Origin: Citrobacter sp.
GTDB taxonomy: Bacteria > Pseudomonadota > Gammaproteobacteria > Enterobacterales > Enterobacteriaceae
NCBI GenBank assembly: GCA_019415335.1
Contig: DXKH01000056.1
Span: forward strand, 62,001 to 126,000
Length of the DNA: 64,000 nt
Reading direction: 5' to 3'
Part shown: piece after piece, positions 42,997 through 52,358 of the stretch
Layout: each line of letters opens with the position of its first letter
How positions within the stretch are numbered: the first letter of the stretch is position 1
Made by a program: the position numbers and the translations under genes
Notes under the pieces: generated by a model
Databases searched by the model: none
The model's input: the letters and a program-made list of their open reading frames with translations, nothing else
Told to the model about the DNA's origin: nothing

Positions 42997-43860
42997 TTAC
43001 TCGCAATAACTGAGGAAGCGCTGGAGCGCATTAGAGAGGTGTTTCTGGCGATGATGGATCCGCCAGAGCGTACGTACCAGCCGCGGAAGCGGCACCGCAA
43101 CTTCGCTGAGCGTTCCCGCCTGCAGTTGTTCATCAATCACTCGCCGTGACAGACAGCTAATCCCCAGTCCATGACGCACGGCATGCTTGATGGCTTCGGA
43201 ATTTCCCAGCTCCATTGCCATTTCAAATTTGGGCAAGTGCGACAGCAGCAGGTAATCCACAATTTCCCGCGTGCCGGAACCGCGTTCGCGCAGGATCCAG
43301 GGGGCGGCAGCAAGTTGTTCAAGCGTTACCGGTCCCTGCGCCAGCGGCGAGGACGGCGCAGCGAATACCACCAGTTCATCTTCCAGCCACGGCTCTGAAA
43401 TGATTTCCGTATTGTGGCACGGCCCTTCGATAAGCCCAATGTCGACCCGAAAATCAAGCACCGCCGTAATCACGTCCTGACTGTTACCCACGCTAAGTTC
43501 CAGCGGGAGCGCGGGGAAATCACGACGATAACGGGCGATCACCCCCGGAAGGATGTAGTTGCCGATGGTGCTACTGGCATATACGCGGATAGCGCCATTG
43601 TCTTCGCGGAACAACTGCTCGATCTCCACCGCCTGCTCCAGCAACGCCAGCGCCCGCGGATAGAGCAAGCGTCCATGTTCATTCACCACCAGCCGTTTGC
43701 CTACACGGTCGAAAAGCTGAACGCCAAGCTGACCTTCCAGATCGGTCAGCGCCGCGCTGACCGCCGACTGCGACAATGCCAGCATCACCGATGCCTGCGT
43801 CGTCGAACCGCTTTTCAAAACTTCGGTGAATACTTCAAGTTGCCGCAGGGTGATGTGCAT
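42997..43860 (-). CDS. yeiE: YeiE LysR-type regulator
   Basis: LysR-family regulator of 287 residues. The winged helix reads [20 protein letters not shown] and [16 protein letters not shown], and the sensor domain starts near residue 90 ([15 protein letters not shown]), in the CysB/CbbR-like subgroup. Homologs in Salmonella and Cronobacter are reported to respond to sulfite and to affect flagella or virulence. It is divergent from yeiH with a 99-bp A-T rich gap, the usual layout of an LTTR and its target. Confidence 0.94.
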   Translation of the reverse strand: MHITLRQLEVFTEVLKSGSTTQASVMLALSQSAVSAALTDLEGQLGVQLFDRVGKRLVVNEHGRLLYPRALALLEQAVEIEQLFREDNGAIRVYASSTIGNYILPGVIARYRRDFPALPLELSVGNSQDVITAVLDFRVDIGLIEGPCHNTEIISEPWLEDELVVFAAPSSPLAQGPVTLEQLAAAPWILRERGSGTREIVDYLLLSHLPKFEMAMELGNSEAIKHAVRHGLGISCLSRRVIDEQLQAGTLSEVAVPLPRLVRTLWRIHHRQKHLSNALQRFLSYCE

Positions 43861-43885
43861 AGTCGCTTACCACTTATAAAGATTA

Positions 43886-43901
43886 ATTATAAATATATAA
43901 T
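43886..43901. promoter_or_regulatory. Candidate YeiE operator
   Basis: An A-T rich dyad ATTATA-N4-TATAAT lies in the yeiE/yeiH divergent gap, 25 bp before the yeiE start codon and 58 bp before yeiH. It contains the T-N11-A pattern of LysR boxes. One arm could equally be a -10 element. Confidence 0.4.
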
Positions 43902-43959
43902 CAATTTTATTTTTAAACCAGTTCGCCGTAACCTTTTGCCCATAAAAGAGGAGAAGGCA

Positions 43960-45009
43960 ATGACAGAACTCACCTTAACGAATCATCGTCGAACAATGTG
44001 GCATTTTATTCCTGGGCTTGCCCTGAGTGCAGTAATTACCGGGGTTGCCTTATGGGGTGGTTCTATTCCCGCCGTGGCGGGGGCCGGGTTCAGCGCCCTC
44101 ACCTTAGCCATCTTATTGGGAATGGTGATTGGCAACACCGTCTATCCGCAGATCTGGAAAAGCTGTGACGGCGGCGTCCTGTTTGCCAAACAACATTTAT
44201 TACGCCTGGGGATCATCCTCTACGGCTTTCGTCTCACCTTCGCACAGATTGCTGACGTGGGTGTCAGCGGCATTCTGATCGACATCCTGACGCTATCCAG
44301 CACCTTTATGCTGGCCTGCTTTCTGGGTCAGAAAGTGTTTGGACTGGATCGCCAGACCAGTTGGCTGATCGGCGCGGGCAGCAGTATTTGCGGCGCGGCG
44401 GCAGTACTGGCGACGGAACCGGTCGTGAAAGCCGAAGCCAGCAAAGTTACGGTCGCCGTTGCGACGGTGGTGATCTTCGGGACAATGGCGATTTTCCTCT
44501 ACCCGGCGATGTATCCGCTGCTGGCGCACTGGTTTAGTCCGGAAACCTACGGGATCTTTATTGGTTCCACCATGCATGAAGTTGCTCAGGTTGTGGCGGC
44601 AGGACATGCTATCAACCCTGATGCAGAAAACGCGGCGGTGATTGCCAAAATGCTGCGCGTCATGATGCTGGCTCCGTTCCTCATCTTTATGGCCGCACGT
44701 GTTAAACAGCTGTCACCGGCCAGCGGTGGGGAAAAAAGCAAAATCACCATTCCGTGGTTTGCCATTCTGTTCATCGTGGTTGCCATTTTCAACTCGTTCC
44801 ACCTGTTACCGCAGGCAGTAGTGAACATGCTGGTTACGCTGGATACGGTACTGCTGGCCATGGCGATGGCGGCGCTGGGGCTGACGACTCACGCAAGCGC
44901 GCTGAAGAAAGCCGGGGCAAAACCGCTGCTGATGGCACTGGTGCTGTTCATCTGGCTGATTGTCGGCGGTGGCGTGATTAACGTCCTGGTCCAGCACGTT
45001 ATTGCATAA
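43960..45009 (+). CDS. yeiH: YeiH, UPF0324 membrane protein
   Basis: Inner-membrane protein of 349 residues with about ten helices. UPF0324 landmarks are [38 protein letters not shown] and [16 protein letters not shown]. The family is classed as putative sulfate or sulfonate exporters, which would fit a sulfite-responsive divergent regulator. The open frame reaches back into yeiE, but ATG 43960 has AGGAGAAGG upstream and gives the E. coli length. Confidence 0.94.
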   Translation: MTELTLTNHRRTMWHFIPGLALSAVITGVALWGGSIPAVAGAGFSALTLAILLGMVIGNTVYPQIWKSCDGGVLFAKQHLLRLGIILYGFRLTFAQIADVGVSGILIDILTLSSTFMLACFLGQKVFGLDRQTSWLIGAGSSICGAAAVLATEPVVKAEASKVTVAVATVVIFGTMAIFLYPAMYPLLAHWFSPETYGIFIGSTMHEVAQVVAAGHAINPDAENAAVIAKMLRVMMLAPFLIFMAARVKQLSPASGGEKSKITIPWFAILFIVVAIFNSFHLLPQAVVNMLVTLDTVLLAMAMAALGLTTHASALKKAGAKPLLMALVLFIWLIVGGGVINVLVQHVIA

Positions 45010-45026
45010 TTCGCTACATCCTGACC

Positions 45027-45104
45027 CTGTTAACCCGCTATGATTGGCAAGATTCAATTTTCGGATACACAAAATCCTTCTGGCTGTATCCGGCGGGTTA
45101 ACAG
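45027..45104 (+). promoter_or_regulatory. Nested hairpin leader overlapping the nfo ribosome binding site
   Basis: A perfect 12-bp repeat (CTGTTAACCCGC at 45027-45038, GCGGGTTAACAG at 45093-45104) encloses a second perfect 8-bp hairpin (CGGATACA at 45062-45069, TGTATCCG at 45085-45092). The inner hairpin abuts the outer right arm exactly, so the helices can stack. The outer right arm runs into the AGGAG (45103-45107) of nfo. If transcribed, it could mask the ribosome binding site; as DNA it could be a distant dyad operator. Confidence 0.6.
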
Positions 45105-45113
45105 GAGTCTTTA

Positions 45114-45971
45114 ATGAAATACATCGGAGCACACGTCAGCGCAGCTGGCGGGCTGGCAAATGCCGCAATTCGCGCCGCTGAAATCGGGGCAACCGCGTTT
45201 GCACTCTTCACCAAAAATCAGCGTCAATGGCGCGCTGCCCCTCTCACCACGCAAATCATCGATGACTTTAAAGCCGCCTGTGAGAAATACCATTTCACTT
45301 CCGCTCAAATCCTGCCGCACGACAGCTATCTGATCAACCTGGGCCACCCGGTCAACGAGGCGCTGGAAAAATCCCGCGCCGCTTTTCTTGATGAGATGCA
45401 GCGCTGCGAACAGCTCGGCTTATCCCTGCTTAACTTCCACCCGGGCAGCCACCTGATGCAAATTTCAGAAGACGAGTGTCTGGCGAAAATTGCCGAGTCC
45501 ATCAACATCGCTCTCGCCCAGACCGAAGGCGTGACTGCGGTGATTGAAAATACCGCCGGTCAGGGCAGCAATCTCGGATTCAGATTTGAACACCTTGCCG
45601 CCATCATCGACGGTGTGGAAGACAAATCGCGCGTCGGCGTTTGCATTGACACCTGCCACGCTTTCGCCGCAGGTTATGACTTACGCTCCGCCGACGAATG
45701 CGAAAAAACCTTTGCCGAATTCGAGCGCATCGTCGGCTTTCAGTATCTGCGCGGTATGCACCTGAACGATGCCAAGAGTACCTTTGGCAGCCGGGTCGAC
45801 CGTCACCACAGCCTGGGTGAAGGCAACATTGGCCATGACGCGTTCCGCTGGATCATGCAGGATGCCCGTTTCGACGGCATTCCACTGGTGCTGGAAACCA
45901 TCAATCCCGATATCTGGGGAGAAGAGATTGCCTGGCTGAAAGCGCAGCAGACTGAAAAGGCGGTTGCCTAA
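45114..45971 (+). CDS. nfo: Endonuclease IV
   Basis: AP endonuclease of 285 residues that cuts 5' of abasic sites and removes 3'-blocking groups in base-excision repair. The tri-zinc TIM-barrel signatures are present: [37 protein letters not shown] and [24 protein letters not shown]. In E. coli it is induced by SoxRS. AGGAG is 6 nt upstream of ATG 45114. It ends 2 bp before yeiI, so the two are co-transcribed. Confidence 0.98.
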   Translation: MKYIGAHVSAAGGLANAAIRAAEIGATAFALFTKNQRQWRAAPLTTQIIDDFKAACEKYHFTSAQILPHDSYLINLGHPVNEALEKSRAAFLDEMQRCEQLGLSLLNFHPGSHLMQISEDECLAKIAESINIALAQTEGVTAVIENTAGQGSNLGFRFEHLAAIIDGVEDKSRVGVCIDTCHAFAAGYDLRSADECEKTFAEFERIVGFQYLRGMHLNDAKSTFGSRVDRHHSLGEGNIGHDAFRWIMQDARFDGIPLVLETINPDIWGEEIAWLKAQQTEKAVA

Positions 45972-45973
45972 TC

Positions 45974-47068
45974 ATGAATGACAGGGAAAAACAGATACTC
46001 AAAATTCTGCGTCGCAACCCGCTGATTCAGCAAAACGAAATCGCTGACATTTTGCAGATCAGCCGTTCACGCGTGGCCGCGCACATCATGGATCTGATGC
46101 GTAAAGGGGCGATCAAAGGCAAAGGTTACATCCTGACCGAACAGGCCTATTGCGTGGTGGTGGGGGCAATTAACATGGATATACGCGGCATGGCGGATAT
46201 CCACTACCCCCAGGCTGCGTCCAATCCGGGCAGTATCCACTGTTCTGCAGGCGGCGTCGGGCGAAACATTGCCCATAACCTCGCCCTGCTGGGTCGCGAT
46301 GTGCATCTGATTTCCGCTGTCGGCAGTGATTTTTATGGCGAGACGCTGCTGGAGCAAACGCGCCAGGCGGGCGTCAATATCTCCAGTTGCATTCGTCTGC
46401 ACGGGCATAACACCTCAACCTATCTCTCCATCGCCAATCAGCAGGAAGAGACGGTGCTGGCGATTAACGATACCCATATCCTGCAACAGCTGACGCCGCA
46501 GTTGCTGAACAGCTCACGGGATTTAATCCGTCACGCCGGAGTGGTACTGGCGGATTGTAACCTGACACCCGAAGCCATCGAATGGGTCTTTACGGTTGCG
46601 GATGACATTCCGGTATTTATTGATACCGTTTCCGAGTTCAAGGCGACGAAGATAAAAACCTGGTTTACGCGCATCCATACGCTGAAACCGACGCAAAAAG
46701 AGCTGGAGATCTTATGGGGCCATCCCATCAACAGCGATGCCGATCGACTCAGTGCGGTGAACGCCCTGCATCAACAGGGCATTCAACAGATTTTTGTCTG
46801 TCTGGAAGATGAGTCGGTCTTTTGTAGCGAGAAAGATGGCGAGCAATTCTTACTCACTCCCCCCACGCATACGGTGGTCGACAGCTTCGGCGCTGACGAT
46901 GGTTTTATGGCCGGGTTGATCTATTGCTTTCTGGAAGGGAGCGATTTTCGCGAAAGCGCGAATTTCGCGATGGCCTGTGCAGCCCTGTCACGTGCCAGCG
47001 TCAGTATCAACAACCCCACCCTTTCCGCTGATAACGCGTTGTACCTGTTAAAAACAAGCCAGAACTGA
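45974..47068 (+). CDS. yeiI: YeiI: N-terminal HTH fused to PfkB-family kinase
   Basis: Fusion protein of 364 residues. Residues about 1-55 form a winged helix (LIQQNEIADILQISRSRVAA), and residues 60-364 are a ribokinase-like PfkB domain with SNPGSIHCSAGGVGRNIAHN and IHTLKPTQKELE. The kinase domain closely resembles PsuK encoded nearby. The PfkB catalytic motif, TGAGD in PsuK, reads FGADD here: the catalytic Asp is kept but the anion-hole Gly is changed. A DNA-binding sensor derived from a kinase is as plausible as an active kinase. It is translated 2 bp after nfo. Confidence 0.9.
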   Translation: MNDREKQILKILRRNPLIQQNEIADILQISRSRVAAHIMDLMRKGAIKGKGYILTEQAYCVVVGAINMDIRGMADIHYPQAASNPGSIHCSAGGVGRNIAHNLALLGRDVHLISAVGSDFYGETLLEQTRQAGVNISSCIRLHGHNTSTYLSIANQQEETVLAINDTHILQQLTPQLLNSSRDLIRHAGVVLADCNLTPEAIEWVFTVADDIPVFIDTVSEFKATKIKTWFTRIHTLKPTQKELEILWGHPINSDADRLSAVNALHQQGIQQIFVCLEDESVFCSEKDGEQFLLTPPTHTVVDSFGADDGFMAGLIYCFLEGSDFRESANFAMACAALSRASVSINNPTLSADNALYLLKTSQN

Positions 47069-47085
47069 ACTCAATACGGGAAGAC

Positions 47086-47160
47086 GACGCGGCCTACAGG
47101 CCCCATCCCTGTAGGCCGGTGTAGGCCGGATAAGACGCACCGCGTCGCCATCCGGCAATC
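47086..47160. repeat. REP/BIME element and hairpin between yeiI and psuT
   Basis: A perfect repeat GGCCTACAGG-N7-CCTGTAGGCC (47091-47117) is followed by a REP unit GTAGGCCGGATAAGAC...GCCATCCGGC. It lies between converging genes and probably serves as the common transcript end. Confidence 0.85.
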
Positions 47161-47167
47161 TCAATGG

Positions 47168-48418
47168 CTACGCTAAACCGATAAAGAACCCGGCAATGGT
47201 CGCACTCATCAGGTTAGAGAGCGTAGCCGCCGCCAGCGCCCGCATACCCAACTGGGCGATTTCCGGCGCGCGCTGAGGTGAAATAGCCGAGAACGCCCCG
47301 ACCACCACGCCAATGGAACCAAAGTTGGCAAACCCACACAGCGCAAAAGAGATGATGGCGATGGTTTTCACATCCAGAGTGCCGCCATCCTGCAGATAAG
47401 GTGAGAGGTTGAGGTAAGCAACGAATTCGTTGATCGCCAGCTTCTGCCCAATCAGGCTCCCTGCCAGGGAGGCATCACTCCAGTCAACGCCCATGATCCA
47501 CGCCAGCGGGGCTAACACCCAACCGAAGATCCCTTCGAGCGTCGCATGACCATAACCGAACCAGCCGCCAATTCCACCGATAATGCCGTTAATCAGCGCG
47601 ATAATCGCGACAAATGCCATGACCACCGTTGCCACGCCAGCGGCAATTTTCAGCCCGGTCATCGCCCCGCTTGCCGCGGCTTCGATAATGCTTTTTGGAG
47701 GCGTCTCGGTGAATGAGAGGTTTTCGAAAGTGACTTTTGACTCTTCCGTTGCCGGACTCAGAATACGGGCAAACAGGATCCCGCCCGGAATCGCCATCAG
47801 CGAGGCCGCCAGCAGATAATCAATCGGCACGCCCATGCCGGCGTAGCCAATCATCATCGAGCCTGCAATTGAAGCCATCCCGCTACAGATTGCGGTAAAC
47901 AACTCATTGCGATTCAGACGGTCAATAAACGGCTTCACGATCGCCGGGATTTCGTTCTGGCCGAGGAAAATCGTCGTGACCGCAACGAACGATTCAATCT
48001 TACTGATATTTAGGGCTTTCTGGAAAATCCCGCCCAGGATGCGAATCAGCAGCCCCATCACGCCAATGTAGTACAGCAGGCTGATAAGTGCGGTGACAAA
48101 AATGATCGCCGGGAGCACACGGAAGGCGAAGATAAACCCGGCGCCATCAAACAGCACATCCATTTTTGGCCCAACCAGAGAGCCAAAAATAAAGGCACTG
48201 CCTGCGTCACTGTAAGACATGACCTTATGTACGCCCAGTGCAGCCTGCTCAACCAGCCATTTGCCCGGCGGGAAATAGAGCATGATCCCGCCAATTGCGA
48301 TTTGCAGTACCAGTGCTGCGCCCACAGTACGTAAGCTGATGCGCTTTTTATTCACCGACAGTAAGTATGCGATCACCAGCAATACCGCCATACCCACAAC
48401 ACTTCTCATTATATCCAT
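47168..48418 (-). CDS. psuT: PsuT (YeiM), putative pseudouridine transporter
   Basis: Concentrative nucleoside transporter family (NupC-like) protein of 416 residues. Family motifs are GSAFIFGSLVGP, TIFLGQNEIPAIVKPF and QKLAINEFVAYLN. As third gene of psuK-psuG-psuT it is inferred to import pseudouridine, but neither the sequence nor, to my knowledge, direct assay proves the substrate. It starts 85 bp after psuG. Confidence 0.92.
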   Translation of the reverse strand: MDIMRSVVGMAVLLVIAYLLSVNKKRISLRTVGAALVLQIAIGGIMLYFPPGKWLVEQAALGVHKVMSYSDAGSAFIFGSLVGPKMDVLFDGAGFIFAFRVLPAIIFVTALISLLYYIGVMGLLIRILGGIFQKALNISKIESFVAVTTIFLGQNEIPAIVKPFIDRLNRNELFTAICSGMASIAGSMMIGYAGMGVPIDYLLAASLMAIPGGILFARILSPATEESKVTFENLSFTETPPKSIIEAAASGAMTGLKIAAGVATVVMAFVAIIALINGIIGGIGGWFGYGHATLEGIFGWVLAPLAWIMGVDWSDASLAGSLIGQKLAINEFVAYLNLSPYLQDGGTLDVKTIAIISFALCGFANFGSIGVVVGAFSAISPQRAPEIAQLGMRALAAATLSNLMSATIAGFFIGLA

Positions 48419-48503
48419 AATGATTTCCCTTCATGCCAGGAAACCCGGCGCGAAGCCAGGTTTTGGTGGTTTCGGGCGACCGCAAGCTGCCCGTTCGTTT
48501 TGA

Positions 48504-49439
48504 TCAGGCGAGGCGTTGATATTCCTTCGCGATCTCGCAGGCCAGTACGGCGTTGTTAAACACCAGTTGAATGTTGGACTTCAGGCTGTCGCCCCCGGTT
48601 AATTCCGCAACGCGTGCCAGCAGGAACGGCGTGCTCTCTTTGCCGATAACGCCCTGCTCTTCCGCTTCTCTGACGGCCTGGTCAATCGCCGCGTTAATTT
48701 TCTCTTCCGCCATGGCGTAAGCTTCCGGAATTGGATTAGCGACCACCAGTCCCCCGTTCAACCCGGTTTTCCACTTCACGGCCATCGCACGCGCAATTTC
48801 CTTCGCGCTGTCAAGACGAATGCTGACTTCAAACGGGCTGGTTCGGCAGAAAAATGCCGGTAGCGCGGTGGTCTGATAGCCAATTAATGGCACACCGAAC
48901 GTTTCTAAATATTCCGTGGTTAAACCTAAATCGAGAATAGATTTCGCGCCGGCACAAACCACAGTAACATTGGTATGGGCCAGTTCCTGAAGATCGGCGG
49001 AAATATCAAACGTATGTTCAGCACCACGATGAACACCGCCAATCCCCCCGGTGGCAAAAACGTGAATACCGGCAAGGGCGGCTATAATCATGGTCGAGGC
49101 AACCGTGGTTGCACCATTTTTACCGGCGGCTACCACAAACGGCAAATCACGACGACTGACTTTAGTTACGCTATGTCCTTCGCGACCTAATAATTCAATT
49201 TCTTCTTTACTCAAGCCGACTTTCATTACTCCGCCAATAATGGCAATCGTTGCCGGCACGGCGCCGTGTTTACGGATAGTTTCTTCGACTTCAATTGCCG
49301 TCTGCGCATTTTGTGGAAAAGGCATACCATGAGAAATAATTGTCGACTCAAGCGCAACAATCGGTTTATTACTATTAATGGCGTCCAGGACTTCTGGCGA
49401 AATATGCAGTAATTCAGAGGAAAGCGTTAATTCAGACAT
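48504..49439 (-). CDS. psuG: Pseudouridine-5'-phosphate glycosidase
   Basis: Enzyme of 311 residues that reversibly splits the C-C glycosidic bond of pseudouridine 5'-phosphate to uracil and ribose 5-phosphate. Key residues known from the E. coli enzyme are in place: Glu31 in ALESTIISHG, Asp149 in DISADL (metal) and the Schiff-base Lys166 in VCAGAKSILDLG. It overlaps the end of psuK by 13 bp, so the pair is translationally coupled. Confidence 0.97.
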   Translation of the reverse strand: MSELTLSSELLHISPEVLDAINSNKPIVALESTIISHGMPFPQNAQTAIEVEETIRKHGAVPATIAIIGGVMKVGLSKEEIELLGREGHSVTKVSRRDLPFVVAAGKNGATTVASTMIIAALAGIHVFATGGIGGVHRGAEHTFDISADLQELAHTNVTVVCAGAKSILDLGLTTEYLETFGVPLIGYQTTALPAFFCRTSPFEVSIRLDSAKEIARAMAVKWKTGLNGGLVVANPIPEAYAMAEEKINAAIDQAVREAEEQGVIGKESTPFLLARVAELTGGDSLKSNIQLVFNNAVLACEIAKEYQRLA

Positions 49440-50368
49440 TCTGTGTTCTCCACAAGGGTTTTAACGTTCGCAACAGATAATTCAGGGTTGTTGGTATATT
49501 CGCTGGCCAGCGCCATGGAGGAACAACCCTGTGCAAATCGAATAGAATCAATGAAGGGCATGCCTTCAACCCAGCAGGAGGCTAGTCCCGCCATCATGGC
49601 ATCCCCCGCCCCGGTGACATTGACCACGTGGGTTTTTATCGGCAGTGACCAGCCGCTTTCACCGTCTCTTTCACTGTAATAAACACCATCGCCGCCCATG
49701 CTCAGTACCAGGCGATGCAGGCCACGCGCATGGAACCAGGCGGCGACTTTCGCAACATCCTCGCGCCCTGAAAGCGCGATACCGCTTAGGGTTTCCGCCT
49801 CAAGACGGTTGGGTTTAAGGGTGTGAATTTGGGCCAGACGCTCGCGGATTTTCACGCATTTCCACGCCGATACCGGGTCAACAAACACCGGTACATCCCC
49901 GACGTTATCCAGTAGCCAGGCCAGCGTCTGTTCACTGATATTACAATCCGCCACAATCACGCTGGCGCCACGGATAAAATCAAGATGCTGAGCCAGAAAC
50001 GCCGCTGAAATATGCTCGGTAATGCTCATATCATTGATTGCCACCAGCATTTCACCGGTGTTATCAAGAAGCGATAAATAACTTGAGGTATTCTCGCCGG
50101 TAACGATCAGGCAATTATCCACATGTACGCCAGACTGATTCGTCTGCGCCAGTAATGATTGTCCATAGAAATCATTGCCAACCGCGGTCATCAACCAGGA
50201 ATTTTTCCCGAGCAATGCAAGATTATGGGCAATATTGCGACCGACGCCACCCGGCGTAAATTTAATTTTCCCAGGATTCGAGTCCGCATAATTTAAGGAA
50301 GCATGCGAATATCCTGCAACGTCCATATTGGCGGAACCAATCGTGATGATGTATTCCTTTTCGCGCAT
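49427..50368 (-). CDS. psuK: Pseudouridine kinase
   Basis: PfkB-family kinase of 313 residues that phosphorylates pseudouridine at the 5' position, giving the substrate of PsuG. Motifs are IGSANMDVAGY, FTPGGVGRNIAHNLALLG and the catalytic NVTGAGDAMMAGL. The frame opens 11 codons earlier, but ATG 50368 is preceded by AGGAG and gives the E. coli length. It leads psuKGT. A 16-bp hairpin abuts the ribosome binding site and a 24-bp palindrome lies 77 bp upstream. Confidence 0.96.
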   Translation of the reverse strand: MREKEYIITIGSANMDVAGYSHASLNYADSNPGKIKFTPGGVGRNIAHNLALLGKNSWLMTAVGNDFYGQSLLAQTNQSGVHVDNCLIVTGENTSSYLSLLDNTGEMLVAINDMSITEHISAAFLAQHLDFIRGASVIVADCNISEQTLAWLLDNVGDVPVFVDPVSAWKCVKIRERLAQIHTLKPNRLEAETLSGIALSGREDVAKVAAWFHARGLHRLVLSMGGDGVYYSERDGESGWSLPIKTHVVNVTGAGDAMMAGLASCWVEGMPFIDSIRFAQGCSSMALASEYTNNPELSVANVKTLVENTECLN

Positions 50369-50379
50369 AGCACATCTCC

Positions 50380-50395
50380 TGGTATGAAAATACCA
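50380..50395 (-). promoter_or_regulatory. Small hairpin in the psuK leader
   Basis: A perfect 6-bp stem (TGGTAT with ATACCA) and a 4-nt loop abut the AGGAG of psuK on the minus strand. Its 3' arm ends directly at the ribosome binding site, so it may modulate translation. Confidence 0.4.
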
Positions 50396-50444
50396 TGACA
50401 ATGAGATCGTTAAGACTACTCACGGCTCAAACGACTTATTAGAG

Positions 50445-50468
50445 CACATGTTTGCAATCAAACATGTG
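50445..50468. promoter_or_regulatory. 24-bp palindrome upstream of the psu operon
   Basis: A perfect 9+6+9 inverted repeat (CACATGTTT, GCAATC, AAACATGTG) lies 77 bp upstream of psuK and 183 bp after the fruA stop. There is no T-run, so it is not a terminator. Its size and symmetry suit a dimeric repressor or activator of psuKGT. Confidence 0.6.
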
Positions 50469-50606
50469 TTCATAGTAAGCTTGTTTTTATGAAAGTAAAC
50501 GCACTGGCAAGAGCAAAAGCCGCCAGATATGAACAGAATCACAATTTTTTATAGATACAGTTTGCAAGCGAGAAAATATTTGCGAGGAAGGGCACAAAAC
50601 GAAGAT

Positions 50607-50632
50607 AAAAAAGGGCAGAGAAATCTCTGCCC
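50607..50632 (-). terminator. Intrinsic terminator of fruBKA
   Basis: On the minus strand a perfect 9-bp stem (GGGCAGAGA with TCTCTGCCC) is followed by six T residues, 19 nt after the fruA stop codon. Confidence 0.9.
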
Positions 50633-50650
50633 TGGTGTGAAGTGATGACA

Positions 50651-52342
50651 TTATGCCGCTTTGGCGACAGCACCCTCTTCCGGACGTTTCAGGAAGGCGT
50701 AAGCCAGACCCGCCACCAGCGTACCGGCAACAATGGCAATCAGGTATCCCAACACCGGGGTAATCGCCCCTGGGATCAGCAGAACAAACAGACCACCATG
50801 CGGTGCCATCAGTTTTGCGCCAACCGCCATTGAGATTGCCCCCGTCAGCGCACCGCCCACGATACAGCATGGCAGAACACGCATCGGATCGCGCGCGGCG
50901 AAAGGAATGGCCCCTTCGGTAATAAAGCACAGGCCCAGTACCAGCGCCGCTTTACCCCCTTCCTGCTGCGCCTTGTCGAACTTACGACGCGCAACAATCG
51001 TTGCCAGACCCAGCGCCAGCGGTGGCACCATGCCTGCCGCCATAATCGCCGCCATTGGCGCATACGTTTGAGTACTCAACAGACCAACGCCAAACGCGTA
51101 TGCCGCTTTGTTAACCGGCCCACCCATGTCGGTACACATCATCCCGCCGAGGATCGCACCCAGCAGCACCGCATTCGCCGTCCCCATGGTTTGCAGCCAG
51201 TGCGTTAACCCTTCGAGGATCCCGGCAACCGGTTTACCGATGAGGTAGATCATAGCCAGACCCACCACGAGGCTGGAGATCAGCGGAATGATCAGGATCG
51301 GTTTCAGCGCTTCCATACTCTGCGGCAGTTTAAGCTTCGTGCTAATGGCCTTCGCCACATAGCCCGCAAGGAAACCCGCGATGATCCCGCCAATAAAGCC
51401 TGAACCGGTGCTGACGGCGAGCATACCGCCGATAAGACCCGGCGTCAGACCCGGACGGTCAGCAATCGAAAAGGCAATGTATCCCGCCAGCACCGGCACC
51501 ATCAGTGCAAAGGCTGAACCACCGCCAATCTGCATCAGCGCAGCCGCCAGCGTCCCTTCAACTTTGAACGCTTCAATACCAAAGGCGAAGGAGAGTGCGA
51601 TACACAGACCGCCGGCAACCACCATCGGCAGCATGTATGACACGCCCGTCAGCAGGTGACGATACGCGCCGGCACTCTCTTTTTTCCCTTCATTCGCCGC
51701 AGCCTGCGCTTTGCCGGTGGGCTCATACACCACGGCTTGCGCCACGGCGTTGTCCAGTTCCTGCGCGGTTTTCTTCAGCGCCAGACCGGTAGAGGTACGG
51801 TACATGGGTTTACCGGCAAATTTCGCCAGATCCACTTCAATGTCTGCCGCCACAATCACCAGATCCGCCTGCGCCACTTCTTCCGGAGTAATGGCATTGC
51901 CAGCACCCACAGAACCGCGGGTTTCGACTTTCACCCACCAGCCGCGTTTTTTCGCTTCGGTTTCGATCGCTTCCGCCGCCATAAAGGTATGGGCGACGCC
52001 AGTCGGACACGCCGTCACGGCCACGACACGTTTCGGGCCATTGGTTGTGGCCACGGGCACCGCAGCAACCGGTGCGCTGTAAGGCTTCGCGTGACCCTTG
52101 GCTTCGCTAAGAAACAGTTCAGGGTGCGCCACTGCCCGGGCAATATCTCCCAGCCAGACTTTTTTGCCGTTCAACGCGTTGTCATTAGGGATGGCATCGG
52201 CCAGTACGATCGCCAGTTCAGCGTCATTTGGATTGTCGATGATATCCAGATTTGCTTTATGCGCCGCCGCACCGAGCAGGGTTTTCGCCATATAAGCGCG
52301 AGCCTGCCCAAGGTTAGCGTCAATAATCAGCAGCGTTTTCAT
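50651..52342 (-). CDS. fruA: Fructose PTS EIIBC component
   Basis: Fructose permease of the phosphotransferase system, 563 residues as in E. coli. A degenerate N-terminal EIIB' domain (1-85) is followed by the active EIIB with phospho-Cys112 in VTACPTGVAHTF, and then EIIC with about ten helices (from residue 225). Fructose enters as fructose 1-phosphate. ATG 52342 gives the MKTLLIIDANLG start; the frame opens 14 codons earlier inside fruK's end region. It is the last gene of fruBKA, 16 bp after fruK. Confidence 0.97.
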   Translation of the reverse strand: MKTLLIIDANLGQARAYMAKTLLGAAAHKANLDIIDNPNDAELAIVLADAIPNDNALNGKKVWLGDIARAVAHPELFLSEAKGHAKPYSAPVAAVPVATTNGPKRVVAVTACPTGVAHTFMAAEAIETEAKKRGWWVKVETRGSVGAGNAITPEEVAQADLVIVAADIEVDLAKFAGKPMYRTSTGLALKKTAQELDNAVAQAVVYEPTGKAQAAANEGKKESAGAYRHLLTGVSYMLPMVVAGGLCIALSFAFGIEAFKVEGTLAAALMQIGGGSAFALMVPVLAGYIAFSIADRPGLTPGLIGGMLAVSTGSGFIGGIIAGFLAGYVAKAISTKLKLPQSMEALKPILIIPLISSLVVGLAMIYLIGKPVAGILEGLTHWLQTMGTANAVLLGAILGGMMCTDMGGPVNKAAYAFGVGLLSTQTYAPMAAIMAAGMVPPLALGLATIVARRKFDKAQQEGGKAALVLGLCFITEGAIPFAARDPMRVLPCCIVGGALTGAISMAVGAKLMAPHGGLFVLLIPGAITPVLGYLIAIVAGTLVAGLAYAFLKRPEEGAVAKAA

Positions 52343-52358
52343 TATGCCTCTCCTGCTG

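Noticed and set aside
43414..43959. Long N-terminal extension of yeiH overlapping yeiE
   Set aside because: The extension lies antisense to yeiE and is not family-like; ATG 43960 has a strong ribosome binding site and gives the known 349-residue length.
45010..45113. SoxS box upstream of nfo
   Set aside because: SoxRS control is known in E. coli, but I could not find a convincing match to the degenerate box here, so it is not annotated.
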